From assembly GCF_030149505.1 (NCBI RefSeq), contig NZ_JASBRN010000044.1:39301-103300 (forward strand): 64,000 nucleotides of DNA, given 5' to 3'. The notes under the pieces were generated by a model, which saw only the letters and a list, made by a program, of their open reading frames with translations, did not search any database and was not told the DNA's origin. Positions 24,736-33,260 of this stretch are shown here, piece after piece (position 1 is the first letter of the stretch; every line of letters starts with the position of its first letter). A program made the translations under genes and the position numbers. The DNA is from Nocardioides sp. GTDB taxonomy: Bacteria; Actinomycetota; Actinomycetes; Propionibacteriales; Nocardioidaceae.

Positions 24736-25835
24736 GGATCACCGGCGCCGTTCTGGAAGAGCTCGGCCGCCCGGGGCCGTGGGCGGAGACCCGACCGCTC
24801 ACCGTGAGCGAGCTCGAGCTCGAGGGCCCTGGCCCCGGTGAGGTGCTCGTGCGGATCGCCGCTGCCGGGGTGTGCCACTCCGACCTGTCCGTGGTGAACG
24901 GGAACCGGCCTCGCCCCGTCCCGATGCTGCTGGGCCACGAGGCCAGCGGCCGGGTCGTCGCACTGGGCGACGGCGTGACCGAACTGCGCGTGGGTCAGCA
25001 GGTGGTCATGACCTTCCTCCCCCGCTGCGGACACTGCGAAGGGTGCGCGACGGACGGGCGGATGCCATGTGTCGCCGGCTCGGCCAGCAACGCTGCCGGT
25101 GAGCTTCTCGGCGGCGGCCGACGGCTGACCCGCGACGGGGTCCCGGTGCATCACCACCTCGGCGTGTCAGCCTTCGCCACCCATGCCGTGGTGGACACCC
25201 GATCGGTCGTCGCGGTCGAGGACGACGTGCCGCCCGACGTCGCTGCGGTACTCGGCTGTGCCGTCCTCACCGGGGGCGGTGCCCTTCTCAACGCGGCCCC
25301 GCCGGAGCCGGGCCAGAGCGTCATGGTGGTGGGACTCGGGGGCGTCGGCATGGCGGCGCTGCTCACCGCGATCGCCCTCGGCCGCGGGGACGTCGTAGCG
25401 GTGGACGGGGTGCCCGCCAAGCGTGATCAGGCCCGTCAGCTGGGGGCGTCCACCGTGCTCGACCCGGGCGACCTCGCGTCGAGCGGCATCAGGTGCGACG
25501 TCGTCGTCGAGGCGGCCGGCAACGCCCGGGCGTTCGAGGCAGCACTGGCCGCCACCGCGCCGGGTGGGCGCACGGTGACCGTGGGCCTTCCACCGCCCGA
25601 CGCGCTGGCGCGCATCTCGCCGCTGCAGCTGGTCGCCGAGGCACGAACCGTGGTCGGCAGCTACCTCGGGTCAGCGGTCCCGGCCAGGGACATCCCGGTG
25701 TTCGCCCAGTGGTGGCGCGAAGGCCGCCTCCCCGTCGAAGAACTGGTCTCGTCGCGCATCACGCTCGATGACATCAACCGGGCCATGGACGATCTCGCCG
25801 CCGGCACAGCGCTGCGCCAGATCGTCGAGCTCTGA
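24732..25835 (+). CDS. Zinc-dependent medium-chain alcohol dehydrogenase
   Basis: A 367-residue protein. Catalytic-zinc ligands lie in GVCHSDLSV and GHEASG, the structural-zinc cysteines in CGHCEGCATDGRMPC, and the NAD site in GLGGVGM. Its N-terminus (MRITGAVLEELGRP...) resembles class III/NDMA-type alcohol dehydrogenases. It is the last gene of the beta-oxidation operon, overlapping the preceding stop. A role in oxidising the entry alcohol (for example cyclohexanol) would complete the pathway, but known cyclohexanol dehydrogenases are short-chain types, so this is only a possibility. Confidence 0.75.
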   Translation: MRITGAVLEELGRPGPWAETRPLTVSELELEGPGPGEVLVRIAAAGVCHSDLSVVNGNRPRPVPMLLGHEASGRVVALGDGVTELRVGQQVVMTFLPRCGHCEGCATDGRMPCVAGSASNAAGELLGGGRRLTRDGVPVHHHLGVSAFATHAVVDTRSVVAVEDDVPPDVAAVLGCAVLTGGGALLNAAPPEPGQSVMVVGLGGVGMAALLTAIALGRGDVVAVDGVPAKRDQARQLGASTVLDPGDLASSGIRCDVVVEAAGNARAFEAALAATAPGGRTVTVGLPPPDALARISPLQLVAEARTVVGSYLGSAVPARDIPVFAQWWREGRLPVEELVSSRITLDDINRAMDDLAAGTALRQIVEL

Positions 25836-25883
25836 GCGCACCACCCCACCCCGCGACGCAGGATGCCGCAGTCGACTGAGCTT

Positions 25884-25898
25884 CCCGACGCTGTCGGG
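25884..25898. terminator. Short dyad between convergent operons
   Basis: CCCGAC and GTCGGG around GCT lie between the alcohol dehydrogenase stop and the convergent TetR stop. It is a weak, bidirectional terminator candidate without T-runs. Confidence 0.3.
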
Positions 25899-25905
25899 TT
25901 CCAGC

Positions 25906-26514
25906 TCATGATTGCGCTGCGAACACGGGCATCAGGGTCGAGACGAGCTGCTCCGCGAAGCCGGGACCGAGGGACTCGCCGCTGAGGAAGAGTCGGTAGT
26001 AGAGCGGTCCCAGCAGCATGTCGGTCACCAGCTCGGGGTCGAGGTCCGGGCGCAGCTCCCCCCGAGCCACACCTCGTTCGACGAGTGCAGTGACGTCGGC
26101 GACGCGTCGGCTTACGACCTGCTCGCGGTAGGTCCGGGCGAGCTCGGGGTCCGCCGCGATCTCAGGGACAAGGCCCTGCATGACACGCCCCAGGACCGTG
26201 GTGCTCATCAGCTCCGCCGTTCTGCCCACCAGACCGACCAGCTCGGTCCGGGTGTCTCGCCGGTAGGGCTGGGTGCTGACCTCTCCGACCATGTCGAGCA
26301 GGACACCGAGCGCAAGATCGGACTTCGAGCGGTACCGGCGGTAGATCGTCGTCTTGGCCACCCCGCTCCTCGCGGCAACACCTTCGACGGTCAGGCCGGA
26401 GAACCCGCTCTCGGCGAGCACCTCCCGGGCGGCGCCGAGCACCAGGCGCTCGGACCTCGCGCGGCGCCGATCGTGACCAGTGGGCGTCGCGGGTGCATCA
26501 GGGTGCACGTTCAA
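25906..26514 (-). CDS. TetR-family transcriptional regulator
   Basis: A 202-residue protein. The DNA-binding domain is at about 20-70 (ILGAAREVLAESGFSGLTVEGVAARSGVAKTTIYRRYRSKSDL), and the C-terminal domain matches the TetR_C type with YREQVVSRR and a final PLYYRLFLSGE helix. It diverges from the carboxymuconolactone-decarboxylase-like gene, with a perfect dyad between them, so it probably represses that two-gene operon and itself. Confidence 0.85.
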   Translation of the reverse strand: MNVHPDAPATPTGHDRRRARSERLVLGAAREVLAESGFSGLTVEGVAARSGVAKTTIYRRYRSKSDLALGVLLDMVGEVSTQPYRRDTRTELVGLVGRTAELMSTTVLGRVMQGLVPEIAADPELARTYREQVVSRRVADVTALVERGVARGELRPDLDPELVTDMLLGPLYYRLFLSGESLGPGFAEQLVSTLMPVFAAQS

Positions 26515-26543
26515 TGGCAGACCTCCAGATGTTACGGAATAAT

Positions 26544-26558
26544 GCTACGCAACGTAGC
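26544..26558. promoter_or_regulatory. TetR operator candidate
   Basis: GCTACG and CGTAGC form a perfect 6-bp dyad around CAA in the 88-base gap between the divergent TetR and CMD-family genes. It is followed by a T-rich stretch (GTTTTTCTAGCGATAG) that may hold a promoter. Confidence 0.6.
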
Positions 26559-26602
26559 GTTTTTCTAGCGATAGCACAACCCCTACTTCTGAGGAGCACC
26601 CC

Positions 26603-27028
26603 GTGACCGAGATCAACACACCCACCGACCGTTACCAGCGAGGGTTGGACCGGATGATGGAGCTCGTCTCCACCGAGCACGCCGGCACCTTCGACCACGC
26701 CAAGCTGGTCGAGTCCTACCGCGACCTCGACGAGCACCTCGCCGACTACATCGTCTCGTTCGCCTTCGGCGACATCTACTCCCGCGACTCCGTGACGCAG
26801 CAGGAGCAGACGTTAGTGACGATCTCCATGCTCACGGCTCTCGGCATCGAGCCGCAGCTCAAGCTGCACATCAACGTCGGCTTCAACGTCGGCCTCTCCC
26901 AGGAGCAGATCGTCGGTGCCCTGATCCACGGCATCCCCTACGTCGGGTTCCCGCGCGTGCTCAACGCCCTGACCTTGCTCCGGCAGGTCATGACCGAGCG
27001 CGGCGCAACGGACCCCGCGGCCAACTGA
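26603..27028 (+). CDS. Carboxymuconolactone decarboxylase family protein
   Basis: A 141-residue helical protein. The segment YSRDSVTQQEQTLVTISMLTALGIEPQLKLHINVGFNVGLSQEQIVGALIHGIPYVGFPRVLNAL is the CMD domain (PF02627). It contains no cysteine, so it cannot be an AhpD-type peroxidase, which uses a CxxC pair; a decarboxylase or isomerase-like role on a lactone or ring-cleavage product is more likely. The GTG start has a GAGGAG ribosome site. The next gene begins 25 bases on, so the two form an operon. Confidence 0.8.
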   Translation: MTEINTPTDRYQRGLDRMMELVSTEHAGTFDHAKLVESYRDLDEHLADYIVSFAFGDIYSRDSVTQQEQTLVTISMLTALGIEPQLKLHINVGFNVGLSQEQIVGALIHGIPYVGFPRVLNALTLLRQVMTERGATDPAAN

Positions 27029-27053
27029 CCCATCGCGACGAAGGGAATTGATC

Positions 27054-27887
27054 ATGAGCAAGAGAATCGGGTTCGTAGGACTCGGCACCATGGGGCTGCC
27101 CATGGCGGTCAACCTCAACAAGGCCGGCTTCGAGGTGATCGGCTACGACGCCTTCGAAGGCAGCCGCCAGAAGGCGCGCGCCGCAGGCATCACCGTCACC
27201 GAGACCCTCACGGAGGTGGCGGAGAAGTCCGACGACGCCATCGTGTCCATGGTGCGCGACTACGCCCAGAACGTCGATGTCATCCTGGGCGAGGACCGGC
27301 TCCTTTCCGCCAACCCGCAGGGCCTGACCATCATCGTCATGAGCACCCTCGATCCCGACTCGATGAACGAGCTCGGCCAGCGAGTGGAGGAAGCCGGCGA
27401 CGTGAAGCTCATTGCCGCCGCCGTGTCCGGCGGTGCCTCCGGCGCCGAGGCTGGCACGCTGTCCATCATGGCTTCCGGTCATGAGGACCGAGTAGAGGCG
27501 GCACGCCCGTATTTCGAGGCCGTCGGCTCGCACACCTTCTACTACGGCACCAACCCGGGCAACAGCCAGGCCGCGAAGCTGGTCAACAACCTCGTCCTGG
27601 GGATCACGATGCATGCCGTCGCCGAGGGCCTCAGGTTCGGCGCGCATTACGACCTTCCCGAGTCCGAACTGCTGAGCCTCTTCAAGGTCTCCACCGGGGA
27701 CAGCTGGGTCGCCCGCAACTGGGATTCCGTCTCAGGGTGGACCGCGGACACGGCCCTGGCGGTGCTGCTCAAGGACCTCAAGGCTGCACACCTCAAGGGC
27801 CTCGAGCACGGCATTCCCCTGCCGTTCAACGCGCTCTCCTCGACCCTGCTGTTCGACTCCTGGGGCCAGGAACCGCACGCAAGGTAG
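27054..27887 (+). CDS. NAD(P)-dependent beta-hydroxyacid dehydrogenase (3-hydroxyisobutyrate dehydrogenase-like)
   Basis: A 277-residue protein with the Rossmann opening RIGFVGLGTMGLPMAVNL, the substrate motif AAVSGGASGAEAGTLSIMASG and the catalytic lysine region QAAKLVNNLVLG. Family members reduce or oxidise tartronate semialdehyde, 3-hydroxyisobutyrate or similar small hydroxyacids. The ATG at 27054 follows GAAGGGA. The protein ends FDSWGQEPHAR, about 15-20 residues before the usual C-terminus, so the tail may have been replaced by a recombination junction. The substrate is unknown. Confidence 0.78.
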   Translation: MSKRIGFVGLGTMGLPMAVNLNKAGFEVIGYDAFEGSRQKARAAGITVTETLTEVAEKSDDAIVSMVRDYAQNVDVILGEDRLLSANPQGLTIIVMSTLDPDSMNELGQRVEEAGDVKLIAAAVSGGASGAEAGTLSIMASGHEDRVEAARPYFEAVGSHTFYYGTNPGNSQAAKLVNNLVLGITMHAVAEGLRFGAHYDLPESELLSLFKVSTGDSWVARNWDSVSGWTADTALAVLLKDLKAAHLKGLEHGIPLPFNALSSTLLFDSWGQEPHAR

Positions 27888-27954
27888 ACCTCAATACGAC
27901 CGTGTGCATTGAGAGAGCGCCTGCGCGCACACCTGCGAGCTGCGGCCGAGCGCA

Positions 27955-27982
27955 CCAGAGGATTTGAACCTCAATCCTCTGG
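27955..27982. repeat. Perfect 10-bp hairpin between cargo and integration module
   Basis: CCAGAGGATT and AATCCTCTGG pair perfectly around an eight-base loop. On the minus strand the centre reads GAGGTTCAAATCCTC, like a tRNA T-arm, and weak GCGC ends extend the pairing. It lies 68 bases after the dehydrogenase stop and could terminate that operon or be the remnant of an older tRNA attachment site. The remainder of the 332-base gap 27888-28220 shows no gene; it presumably holds the excisionase promoter. Confidence 0.5.
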
Positions 27983-28220
27983 CTAAGAGCGCAAAACACA
28001 GCAAGCTCGATCACGACCCGCCCACCGACGTCACGTAGCAGCAGAGGGCGCCGAGAGAGTCCCGTCGGTCGGTCCAGTTGGCACCCCCCGCTCGGCGTGA
28101 CACCTGCGATCGCTCCAGGAGGTCGAACAGGGATCAATTCTCCACAGCCTGCGCGGTGTGGGCTGCACACCTTCAGCTACGAGGGCAAACCTGGTCCTCG
28201 TGATCACGAAGGAGCACACG

Positions 28221-28439
28221 ATGAGTACCACCGTCGACACGGGCCACGAGAGCATGATCCTCACCATCGACGAGGCGGCGGCCTACCTCGCGATCCCGAA
28301 GGCGACGCTCTACACATGGCGGACTCGCCGGCCCGGGTTCGGACCACGCGCCGTGAAGATGGGCGGTTGCCTGCGCTACCGCCGCGCGGACCTCGACGCC
28401 TGGATCGTCGAGCACCTCGAGCCCGCAGCAGGCGAGTAG
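28221..28439 (+). CDS. Excisionase-like helix-turn-helix protein
   Basis: A 72-residue MerR/AlpA-type small DNA-binding protein: LTIDEAAAYLAIPKATLYTWRTRRPGFGPRAVKMGGCLRYRRADLDAWI. This is the HTH_17 fold used by excisionases of actinobacterial integrative elements. The ATG at 28221 has a GGAG ribosome site. It ends four bases before the integrase start and so forms an operon with it, the usual xis-int order. Confidence 0.85.
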   Translation: MSTTVDTGHESMILTIDEAAAYLAIPKATLYTWRTRRPGFGPRAVKMGGCLRYRRADLDAWIVEHLEPAAGE

Positions 28440-28443
28440 AGCC

Positions 28444-29625
28444 ATGGCCAGGCCGCCACTGCCCCTCGGCACCTGGGGAACCATCACTACCGAGAAGATC
28501 CGCGACGGAAGCTACCGAGCATTGACCCGGTTCCGTGACACCGACGGCAACACTCGTCGTGTCACTGCGACGGGTCCGAGCAAGGCGGCTGCGGAGCGAG
28601 CGCTTCGAGACGTCCTGAGCACGCGCACCGCGCCAGCAGGCGAGCTCATCACTGCAGAGACCCGGCTGATCGAGCTGGCCAACCTGTGGATCTCTGGTCT
28701 TGAGGCTGAAGGACGGATCGAGCAGACCACGATCAACGAGTACCGCCGGGTGCTGGACAACCTGGTGCTGCCCAGTGTTGGCGGGCTGAAGCTCCGCGAG
28801 GCCACCACGGGGCGCCTGGACCGGCTCCTGCTGCGGTTGCGCGATCAGAGCGTGAACCGGCAACGCAAGGCCAAGGTCGTCCTCGGGGCCATGCTGGACC
28901 TCGCGGTCAGACACGACGCCATCCCGACGAACCCTGCCCGCGGGACGACCCGGGTCCACCGTCCCAGGCAGGAGACCAAGGCTCTCCGGGTCGAGGACCT
29001 GATCGAAATCCGCGCAGCAGTACGCCGGTGGGTCAACGCGGACCGCCCTGGACCCAGGGCCACCAGTGACATGGCCGACATCATCGACCTGATGCTCGCC
29101 ACCGGGTGCCGCATCGGCGAGGTCCTGGCCCTGCGCTGGAGCGACCTGGATCTCGATGGGGACCTGCCCGTCCTCACGGTGTCGGGCACGATCAAGACCG
29201 AGACCGGGAAGGGCACGTATCGCAAGCCCACACCGAAAACGGACACCAGCCGGCGAACCGTGGTGCTACCCCGGTTCGCGGCCGAGCTGCTACGCGTGCG
29301 CCGGGAGTTCGCGACACCCAACGAGAACGACGCCGTCTTCGCGACACGCAACGGCACGTGGCATCAGGTCGTCAACATCGAGCGGCGGTGGCGGCAGATC
29401 CGCAAAGACACCGGCTTTGAATGGGTGACCCCGCACACGTTCCGCAAGACGGTGGCGACACTGATCTCCGAGGCAGCGACGTCGGAGCTCGCCTCGCGAC
29501 AGCTCGGCCACTCCTCGAGCCAGGTCACCCGAGACCACTACATCGCCAAGCCACCGGTCTCAGCCGACCTCTCCGAGGTCCTCGAGCGGCTCGCTGAGAG
29601 CGAAGACGCGAGCGCGGATTCGTAG
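28444..29625 (+). CDS. int: Tyrosine recombinase integrase
   Basis: A 393-residue phage-type integrase. The N-terminal about 65 residues are an arm-binding domain (DGSYRALTRFRDTDGNTRRVTATG), about 70-160 the SAM-like core-binding domain, and 180-385 the catalytic domain. The catalytic set is complete: R223 (ATGCRIGEVLALRW), K265, H331 and R334 (HTFRKT), H356 (LGHSS) and Y366. It lies 105 bases from the attachment core in tRNA-Pro and is followed by a strong terminator, so it should be able to integrate and, with the upstream protein, excise the element. Confidence 0.95.
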   Translation: MARPPLPLGTWGTITTEKIRDGSYRALTRFRDTDGNTRRVTATGPSKAAAERALRDVLSTRTAPAGELITAETRLIELANLWISGLEAEGRIEQTTINEYRRVLDNLVLPSVGGLKLREATTGRLDRLLLRLRDQSVNRQRKAKVVLGAMLDLAVRHDAIPTNPARGTTRVHRPRQETKALRVEDLIEIRAAVRRWVNADRPGPRATSDMADIIDLMLATGCRIGEVLALRWSDLDLDGDLPVLTVSGTIKTETGKGTYRKPTPKTDTSRRTVVLPRFAAELLRVRREFATPNENDAVFATRNGTWHQVVNIERRWRQIRKDTGFEWVTPHTFRKTVATLISEAATSELASRQLGHSSSQVTRDHYIAKPPVSADLSEVLERLAESEDASADS

Positions 29626-29636
29626 ACCGAGAAATC

Positions 29637-29654
29637 GTTTACGACCAGTAAACG
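29637..29654. repeat. Right 18-bp palindromic arm-type repeat
   Basis: This copy is identical to 5710-5727 and begins 12 bases after the integrase stop, 73 bases inside the right attachment repeat. The dyad TTTAC/GTAAA suggests a dimeric protein or an integrase arm site. Confidence 0.6.
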
Positions 29655-29683
29655 ACCATTCTGAGGATCCACGTCAATAACGG

Positions 29684-29727
29684 AAATCGCCTCTGCCCTG
29701 CGTGTCCGCAGGCCAGAGGCGATTTTT
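29684..29727. terminator. Bidirectional terminator of int and tRNA-Pro
   Basis: A 12-bp stem (AAATCGCCTCTG / CAGAGGCGATTT), one mismatch and an inner 6-bp stem (CCTGCG / CGCAGG) are followed by TT on the plus strand, giving T5 in total. It terminates the integrase transcript and, in the other direction, supplies the tRNA-Pro with a new terminator replacing the one stranded at 5497-5531. Confidence 0.85.
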
Positions 29728-29804
<77 letters not shown>

Positions 29805-29854
29805 AACGCCGCTCGGTCGGATCGCGACGTCACGGCGCGTGAACACTACAACAG

Positions 29855-29891
29855 CGCGGCCCCCGGCCCGGAATCGGGGCCGGGGGCCGCG
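29855..29891 (-). terminator. Terminator of the chemoreceptor operon
   Basis: A long GC-rich stem (about 15 bp, CGCGGCCCCCGGCCC paired with GGGCCGGGGGCCGCG) lies 37 bases after the chemoreceptor stop on the minus strand. The tRNA-Pro promoter must lie in the 50 bases between this and 29805. Confidence 0.75.
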
Positions 29892-29927
29892 TTGGTGGGT
29901 GGATCTACCGTCGTTCCGCCCGCTCCC

Positions 29928-31211
29928 TCAGCGGATGCGGGCCAGGAAGTCGGCCACCTCCGTGCGCAGCTGCGAGGACAGCTTGGCCAGCTCCAGCGAG
30001 GCGGTCGTCATCTGCCCGGCGCCGCTGCTGGTCGCCTGCGTGGCGTCCCCGATGGCGCCGATGTCGTCGGTGACCTGGCCGACCGCGGCGGCGGCCCGGG
30101 TGGTGGTCTCGCTGAGCTCGCCGGCCGCCTGCCGCTGCTCGGAGACGGTGCGGGCGATCTCCTCGAGGTTGTCGCCCATCCCCCGCACCGAGCCGGTGAT
30201 GGTGTCGATGGCCCCGACGACGGCGTCGGTGGCGCCCTGGATCTCCTTGACCTGGGCCTCGATCCGACCGGTGGCCTCCGCGGTCTGGGTGGCCAGCGAC
30301 TTCACCTCCGAGGCGACGACCGCGAAGCCCTTGCCGGACTCCCCCGCCCGGGCGGCCTCGATGGTGGCGTTGAGGGCGAGCAGCCTGGTCTGGCTGGCCA
30401 CCTGGTTGATCAGGTTGATCACCTCGCCGATCTCCTGGGAGGCCGCGGCCAGGCCCTGGACGGTCGCGGCGGTGGACTCCGCCTCACCGACCGCAGCCAC
30501 ACCCGCGGCGTTGGACTGCGCGGTCTGCTGCTCGATGGAGGAGATGGTGGCCGCGAGCTCCTCGACCGCGGCAGCGGCGACGGTCACGGCGTTGGAGGCG
30601 GTGTGCGAGCTCTCCGCCACCTGACCGGCCCGCACGGCGGTGCCCTCGGCGGTGCTGGCCAGGTTGCTGGACGCCGACTCCATCTCCACGGCGGCGGCGG
30701 CGACCTGGTCGGAGAGACCCATCACGGCCTGCTCGAAGGAGTCGGCCATCCGCAGCCGCTCGCTCCGCTCGTGGGCGAGGGTGTCGGCCGTGGCGGCCAT
30801 CGCGTCGATCGCCTCGTTGATGGTGCTCGCGCCCTGGGCGAAGCTGCCCTTCATGCCGCGACGCAGGAACCGGCGGTAGAAACGCTGCGTGCTGGCGTAG
30901 CTCAGCGAGGCCGAGGACTCCCGCACGTAGGCGTCGGTGAGGTCCAGCAGGCCGTTCAGGGCGTCGCGGACCTCGCGGACCTCCGGCTCGTCACCGAGGT
31001 GCGGCACGCGCGGCTCGAGGTCACCACCTGCGGCGGCCAGGCACACGTCGCGCACGGCGAGCAGCAGCCGCTCCAGCTGCTGCTCGCGGGCCGAGGGCCT
31101 GCCCACCTCGGCGGGGACGGCGGCCAGGGACTCCTCGAGCGCTGCCAGCCCGTCGTCGGTCGCGGGGGCGTCGGTCGCGGGGGCGTCGGTCGGAAGGGCG
31201 TCGATGCTCAT
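29928..31211 (-). CDS. Soluble methyl-accepting chemotaxis protein
   Basis: A 427-residue protein with no transmembrane segment. The N-terminal region has a short DAPAT repeat and a helical segment (about 50-150); the C-terminal region is the coiled-coil signalling domain. The hairpin tip reads [43 protein letters not shown], the core that contacts CheA/CheW. The start overlaps the PAS gene stop as ATGA, so the PAS protein probably provides its sensory input in trans (a split Aer-type receptor). Motility genes are not in this window. Confidence 0.9.
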   Translation of the reverse strand: MSIDALPTDAPATDAPATDDGLAALEESLAAVPAEVGRPSAREQQLERLLLAVRDVCLAAAGGDLEPRVPHLGDEPEVREVRDALNGLLDLTDAYVRESSASLSYASTQRFYRRFLRRGMKGSFAQGASTINEAIDAMAATADTLAHERSERLRMADSFEQAVMGLSDQVAAAAVEMESASSNLASTAEGTAVRAGQVAESSHTASNAVTVAAAAVEELAATISSIEQQTAQSNAAGVAAVGEAESTAATVQGLAAASQEIGEVINLINQVASQTRLLALNATIEAARAGESGKGFAVVASEVKSLATQTAEATGRIEAQVKEIQGATDAVVGAIDTITGSVRGMGDNLEEIARTVSEQRQAAGELSETTTRAAAAVGQVTDDIGAIGDATQATSSGAGQMTTASLELAKLSSQLRTEVADFLARIR

Positions 31212-31750
31212 GCCGCCACCTCCTGGGAGAGCGACCACACGAGCTCGTCGTAGGTCTGGCCGGCGTCGGCGAGCATCTGCTCCAGCAGGGCGGTGCCCGC
31301 GGCGAGTGCCTCGGGCGTGGACGGCGCGGAGCGCTCCACGGCCCGGAGCTTGGCGTAGACGTCGGTGATGACGGCGAGGGCGTCCTTGTCCGCCGTACGC
31401 CGGTTGGAGTGGTAGCCGACGATCCGGCCGTCCGCGCCGATCGTGGGCGTGACGTGCGCGAGCACCCAGTAGTGCGTGCCGTCGGCGCTGAGGTTCACGA
31501 CGTAGGCGAAGATCTCCTCGCCGCCGGAGATCCGCTCCCACAGCAGCCGGAACACCGAGCGCGGCATGTCGGGGTGGCGGATGATGTTGTGCGGCTGCCC
31601 GATCAGCTCGGCCTCGGTGTAGCCGCTGATCTCGACGAACAGCGGGTTCACGTAGGTCAACCGGCCCTGGGGGTCGGTCTTGGAGACGATGATCTGGTCA
31701 GGGCGGAAGGTCTTCTCCCGACCGTTCGGGGTCACTGCGCGAGGCGGCAC
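31208..31750 (-). CDS. PAS-domain sensor protein, Aer-like
   Basis: A 180-residue protein. Residues about 20-125 are a PAS domain of the Aer type: [84 protein letters not shown]. In Aer such domains hold FAD and sense redox or energy state. The C-terminal 55 residues are helical. The GTG at 31750 is preceded by AGGAG. Translation is coupled to the chemoreceptor. Confidence 0.85.
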   Translation of the reverse strand: MPPRAVTPNGREKTFRPDQIIVSKTDPQGRLTYVNPLFVEISGYTEAELIGQPHNIIRHPDMPRSVFRLLWERISGGEEIFAYVVNLSADGTHYWVLAHVTPTIGADGRIVGYHSNRRTADKDALAVITDVYAKLRAVERSAPSTPEALAAGTALLEQMLADAGQTYDELVWSLSQEVAA

Positions 31751-31895
31751 GTCGGGCTCCTGGTGCGAGGGGGTGTCCCCCGCCCCATCGACCCGCACCC
31801 GGCGTACCTGCCCCCTCCCGGGGTCGCCGGGACCTAGGCCCGGCGGCTCGGGACCAAGGTCCCGAGCCTCCACAGGCCCTGCGCAGGAGCCGCCC

Positions 31896-33260
31896 TCAGC
31901 GCTTGCGCTTCTCCCGCGGCCGCTGCTGCAGCACGATCGGCGTCCCGACGAACCCGAACTCCTCGCGCAGCCGGCGCTCGATGAACCGCTCGTAGGAGGC
32001 GTCGAGCTTGCCGGAGGTGAAGAGGATGAACGTCGGAGGTGCCGTGGTCGCCTGGGTCCCGAAGAGCACCTTGGGCTGCTTGCCGCTGCGCACCGGGTGC
32101 GGGTGCTCGGCGATGAGGCGGCCCAGGAAGGTGTTCAGCGCACCGGTGCCGATCCGGGTCTCCCAGCCCTCCAGGGCCTTGTCCAGCGCGGGCACCAGCC
32201 GGTCGATGTGCCACCCGGTCCTGGCCGTGACGTTGATCCGCGGCGCCCACTGCACCTGCACGAGCTCGCGCTCGATCTCGCGCTCGAGGTAGTAGCGGCG
32301 CTCCTCGTCGACCAGGTCCCACTTGTTGAAGGCGATCACCAGCGCGCGGCCGGCCTCGCGGACGGTCTGCAGGATCCGGACGTCCTGCTCGGCGATGCTC
32401 TGCTGGGCGTCGAGGACCAGCACCGCCACCTCGGCCCGGTCGATGGCCGTGGCGGTGCGCAGCGAGGCGTAGTACTCGTGCCCGCTGGCCTCCTTGACCC
32501 GCTTGCGGATGCCCGCGGTGTCGATGAAGCGCCAGGTGCGCCCGCCCAGCTCGACCAGCTCGTCGACCGGGTCGACGGTGGTGCCGGCGACGTTGTCGAC
32601 CACGACCCTCTCCTCGCCGGCCAGCTTGTTGAGCAGGGAGGACTTGCCGACGTTGGGGCGGCCCACGATCGCGACGCGGCGCGGTCCCCCGACCTCGGGG
32701 TCCGACTCGGGAGGCGGCTCGGGCAGGGCCGCGAGGATCGCGTCGAGCATGTCTCCGGACCCGCGTCCGTGCAGCGCCGAGACCGGCCACGGCTCCCCCA
32801 GCCCGAGGTTCCACAGCCCGTAGGCCTCGGCCTCGGTCCGCGCGTCGTCGACCTTGTTGGCGGCCAGCACGACCGGCTTGTCAGCCGCGCGCAGGATCTT
32901 CACGACCGCCTCGTCGGCGTCGGTGATGCCCACGGTCGCGTCGACCACGAAGAGGACCGCGTCGGCCAGGGAGATCGCGATCTCGGCCTGGGCGGCGATC
33001 CGCTGGGCCATGCCCTTGGCGTCCGGGTCCCAGCCGCCGGTGTCGACGACGGTGAAGGCGCGTCCGTTCCAGGTGGCGTCGTAGGGCACCCGGTCGCGGG
33101 TCACGCCGGGCACGTCCTCCACGACCGCCTCGCGGCGGCCGATGATCCGGTTGACCAGGGTGGACTTGCCGACGTTGGGGCGGCCGACGATGGCCAGCAC
33201 CGGCACCCTCGGGGCGCCCTCCGGGGTCGCGTCGAGGGACTGGTCGGGCTGGTCGGTCAT
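31896..33260 (-). CDS. der: Ribosome-assembly GTPase Der (EngA)
   Basis: A 454-residue protein with two tandem GTPase domains, each opening with GRPNVGKS (residues about 25 and 190), DTGG and DTAGI G3 motifs and NKVD/NKWD G4 motifs, followed by the KH-like C-terminal domain ending in an Arg/Lys tail ([10 protein letters not shown]). Der acts in 50S subunit maturation. Its ATG overlaps the acyltransferase stop. Together with cmk this is the conserved actinobacterial cmk-(plsC)-der order. Confidence 0.95.
   Translation of the reverse strand: MTDQPDQSLDATPEGAPRVPVLAIVGRPNVGKSTLVNRIIGRREAVVEDVPGVTRDRVPYDATWNGRAFTVVDTGGWDPDAKGMAQRIAAQAEIAISLADAVLFVVDATVGITDADEAVVKILRAADKPVVLAANKVDDARTEAEAYGLWNLGLGEPWPVSALHGRGSGDMLDAILAALPEPPPESDPEVGGPRRVAIVGRPNVGKSSLLNKLAGEERVVVDNVAGTTVDPVDELVELGGRTWRFIDTAGIRKRVKEASGHEYYASLRTATAIDRAEVAVLVLDAQQSIAEQDVRILQTVREAGRALVIAFNKWDLVDEERRYYLEREIERELVQVQWAPRINVTARTGWHIDRLVPALDKALEGWETRIGTGALNTFLGRLIAEHPHPVRSGKQPKVLFGTQATTAPPTFILFTSGKLDASYERFIERRLREEFGFVGTPIVLQQRPREKRKR

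Noticed and set aside
27955..27982. A possible second tRNA gene
   Set aside because: Only a T-arm-like hairpin is present; no anticodon arm, D-arm or acceptor pairing can be made around it.
5584..29727. A prophage or a conjugative element
   Set aside because: There are no capsid, tail, lysis, relaxase, FtsK-type translocase or replication genes among the cargo; only int and an excisionase-like gene.
31158..31196. Tandem repeats as a CRISPR-like or regulatory array
   Set aside because: They are two short 15-base units coding DAPAT repeats at the start of the chemoreceptor. No CRISPR array with regular spacers is seen anywhere in the window.
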